DNA from: Elusimicrobiota bacterium
Lineage (GTDB): Bacteria > Elusimicrobiota > Elusimicrobia > Elusimicrobiales > Elusimicrobiaceae
Assembly (NCBI GenBank): GCA_031258375.1
Contig: JAIRMX010000092.1
Location: 1 to 6,196 of the forward strand
Direction: 5' to 3'
Length of the DNA stretch: 6,196 nt
This document shows, piece by piece, positions 5,692 through 6,196 of the stretch; the stretch's first letter is position 1, and each line of letters starts with the position of its first letter. A program made the translations under genes and the position numbers. The notes under the pieces were generated by a model. It saw only the letters and a program-made list of their open reading frames with translations, was not told where the DNA came from and ran no database searches.

Positions 5692-5859
5692 CTTTAGAAA
5701 GAATTGACAATAGATACTTATAATAAATATGTTTTTAATACGTTGCAATATTATATGGAACTTATCTAATTGATTTCTTTTAAAATTTGAGATCTTAAGA
5801 AAAATTAATTATTGATGATATGTGGAAATGCCAAAAAGACCATTATATCCTAATATATT
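5692..5859. other. AT-rich spacer between the tRNA and the IS remnant, no gene seen
   Basis: This stretch is visibly more AT-rich than the genes to its left and has no frame with protein-like content. TTGACA (5704-5709) and TATAAT (5719-5724) are perfect hexamers but only nine bases apart, so they do not form a normal promoter. I see no repeat of the tRNA 3' end, no integrase and no clear tRNA terminator. It may be decayed DNA belonging to the inserted element or its target. Confidence 0.5.
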
Positions 5860-5865
5860 GGTCTT
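5833..5865 (-). terminator. terminator-like hairpin downstream of the transposase remnant
   Basis: On the minus strand AAGACCAATATAT (5865-5853) pairs with ATATAATGGTCTT (5848-5836) around TAGG, 12 of 13 pairs matching, and the second arm runs into TTTTT (5837-5833). This has the form of a Rho-independent terminator for transcripts leaving the IS on the minus strand. The stem is AT-rich, so it may be weak. The right arm overlaps the probable terminal inverted repeat of the IS (from 5860). Another reading is that the hairpin arises from the IS end meeting a partial inverted copy in the flank. Confidence 0.45.
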
Positions 5866-6196
5866 GTTGCACAATTAGGTAAAGAAGCTGCCCAAAGCAC
5901 AACACAAACCATAACAGCTCTCCAACTATTCTCTAAACTGCGTATTTTGGCAGTCCCAGCTTGTTAGATCTATTTATCAAACTAGCCCTTATACACTGTT
6001 CCGTATACTGCCACTCTTCTCTACGAGATTTTAGACTGCTCCCAAATATCCTCTTTAATCGGTAAAAGCTGTTTTCCACTATACTCCTGCGATTATATCC
6101 TATCTCCTTCTCCAAATACCTTAAAGCCCGAACTGTCTAGTAAGAGCACTATGCCTTTTTCTTTTCTCTGCTTAATCCTATTACAATATTTTACTT
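5860..6196 (-). mobile_element. degenerate IS5-family (IS903-like) insertion sequence, cut by the window edge
   Basis: The transposase remnant described separately places this element in the IS5 family. Its outer end is probably near 5860, where the plus strand reads GGTCTTGTTGCACAA; this resembles the GGCTTTGTTGAA-type ends of IS903-like elements and lies 58 bases beyond the transposase stop. The other end and any target duplication lie outside the window. The loss of much of the transposase makes self-mobility impossible, although the end could still be used by a complete copy elsewhere. Confidence 0.7.
5933..6196 (-). pseudogene. IS5-family transposase remnant with internal deletion and frame change
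   Basis: Read on the minus strand from the edge, one frame (6194-6093) gives VKYCNRIKQRKEKG then LLLDSSGFKVFGEGDRI and a stop. This matches the first-catalytic-Asp region of IS903-like transposases (usually IDGTGLKIFGEGEW). A second frame (from about 6115 to the TAG at 5933) gives EKEIGYNRRSIVENSFYRLK and continues to LGLPKYAV, matching the C-terminal catalytic-Glu region (usually KVGYHRRSLAETAMFRFK to LGMPNS). The whole section between, including the second catalytic Asp, is missing; judged against IS903 that is roughly 100 residues. The two parts meet at about 6113-6103 in different frames, so no functional DDE enzyme can be made. The apparent start at 6115 (TTG) is an artefact of the junction. 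The N-terminal region lies beyond the window. Confidence 0.85.

Noticed and set aside
5704..5724. TTGACA and TATAAT after the tRNA as a promoter
   Set aside because: The spacing is only nine bases, far below the 16-18 needed, and no gene follows on the plus strand.
5815..5880. Short plus-strand frame beginning MWKCQKDHYI near the IS end
   Set aside because: It is about 20 codons long, without a ribosome binding site, and runs through the terminator-like hairpin and the IS end.

Overview
The window reads as bacterial chromosome from a Gram-negative-type organism. It carries a prepilin peptidase with a pseudopilin-like partner, an exported zinc amidase for the cell wall, two soluble metalloenzymes and a tRNA-Leu. 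The gene style (moderate-to-low GC, a GspG-like pseudopilin and a modular amidase) reminds me of Elusimicrobiota, possibly the Endomicrobium side. That placement is a guess from protein style and was not tested.

Layout, left to right. Positions 1-258 hold no convincing gene apart from a possible gene start on the minus strand at the very edge. Three hairpin-forming repeats lie there. Next come four minus-strand genes, read from right to left: a Nif3-like dinuclear-metal protein (3557-2826), an M20 metallopeptidase (2805-1540), a pseudopilin-like membrane protein (1422-1039) and the prepilin peptidase PilD (1035-259). Nif3/M20 and pseudopilin/PilD are tight pairs. A 117-base gap separates the pairs; it contains a perfect 12-bp inverted repeat and a TATAAT box. 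Diverging from Nif3, with only 21 bases between start codons, is a 648-residue secreted N-acetylmuramoyl-L-alanine amidase (3579-5525). A well-formed promoter then drives a tRNA-Leu(CAA) at 5606-5691. Beyond the tRNA the DNA becomes AT-rich and ends in a decayed IS5-family (IS903-like) insertion sequence that runs off the right edge.

How the parts relate. PilD and the pseudopilin-like protein form a secretion/pilus module: PilD would normally cleave and methylate pilins, yet its neighbour lacks the usual cleavage glycine. The amidase hydrolyses peptidoglycan outside the cytoplasmic membrane. Nif3 and the M20 enzyme are probably co-transcribed, but no shared pathway is evident.

The most interesting signals are regulatory and structural. 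A symmetric -10 element (TATCATA) in the 21-base divergent gap could drive both genes with almost no 5' leader. The same leaderless-looking arrangement recurs before the pseudopilin gene, whereas the operon-internal M20 gene has a clear Shine-Dalgarno sequence. The transposase remnant appears to have lost its middle through a deletion at a short repeated motif. I found no convincing new multi-gene system such as a defence island, CRISPR array or retron.
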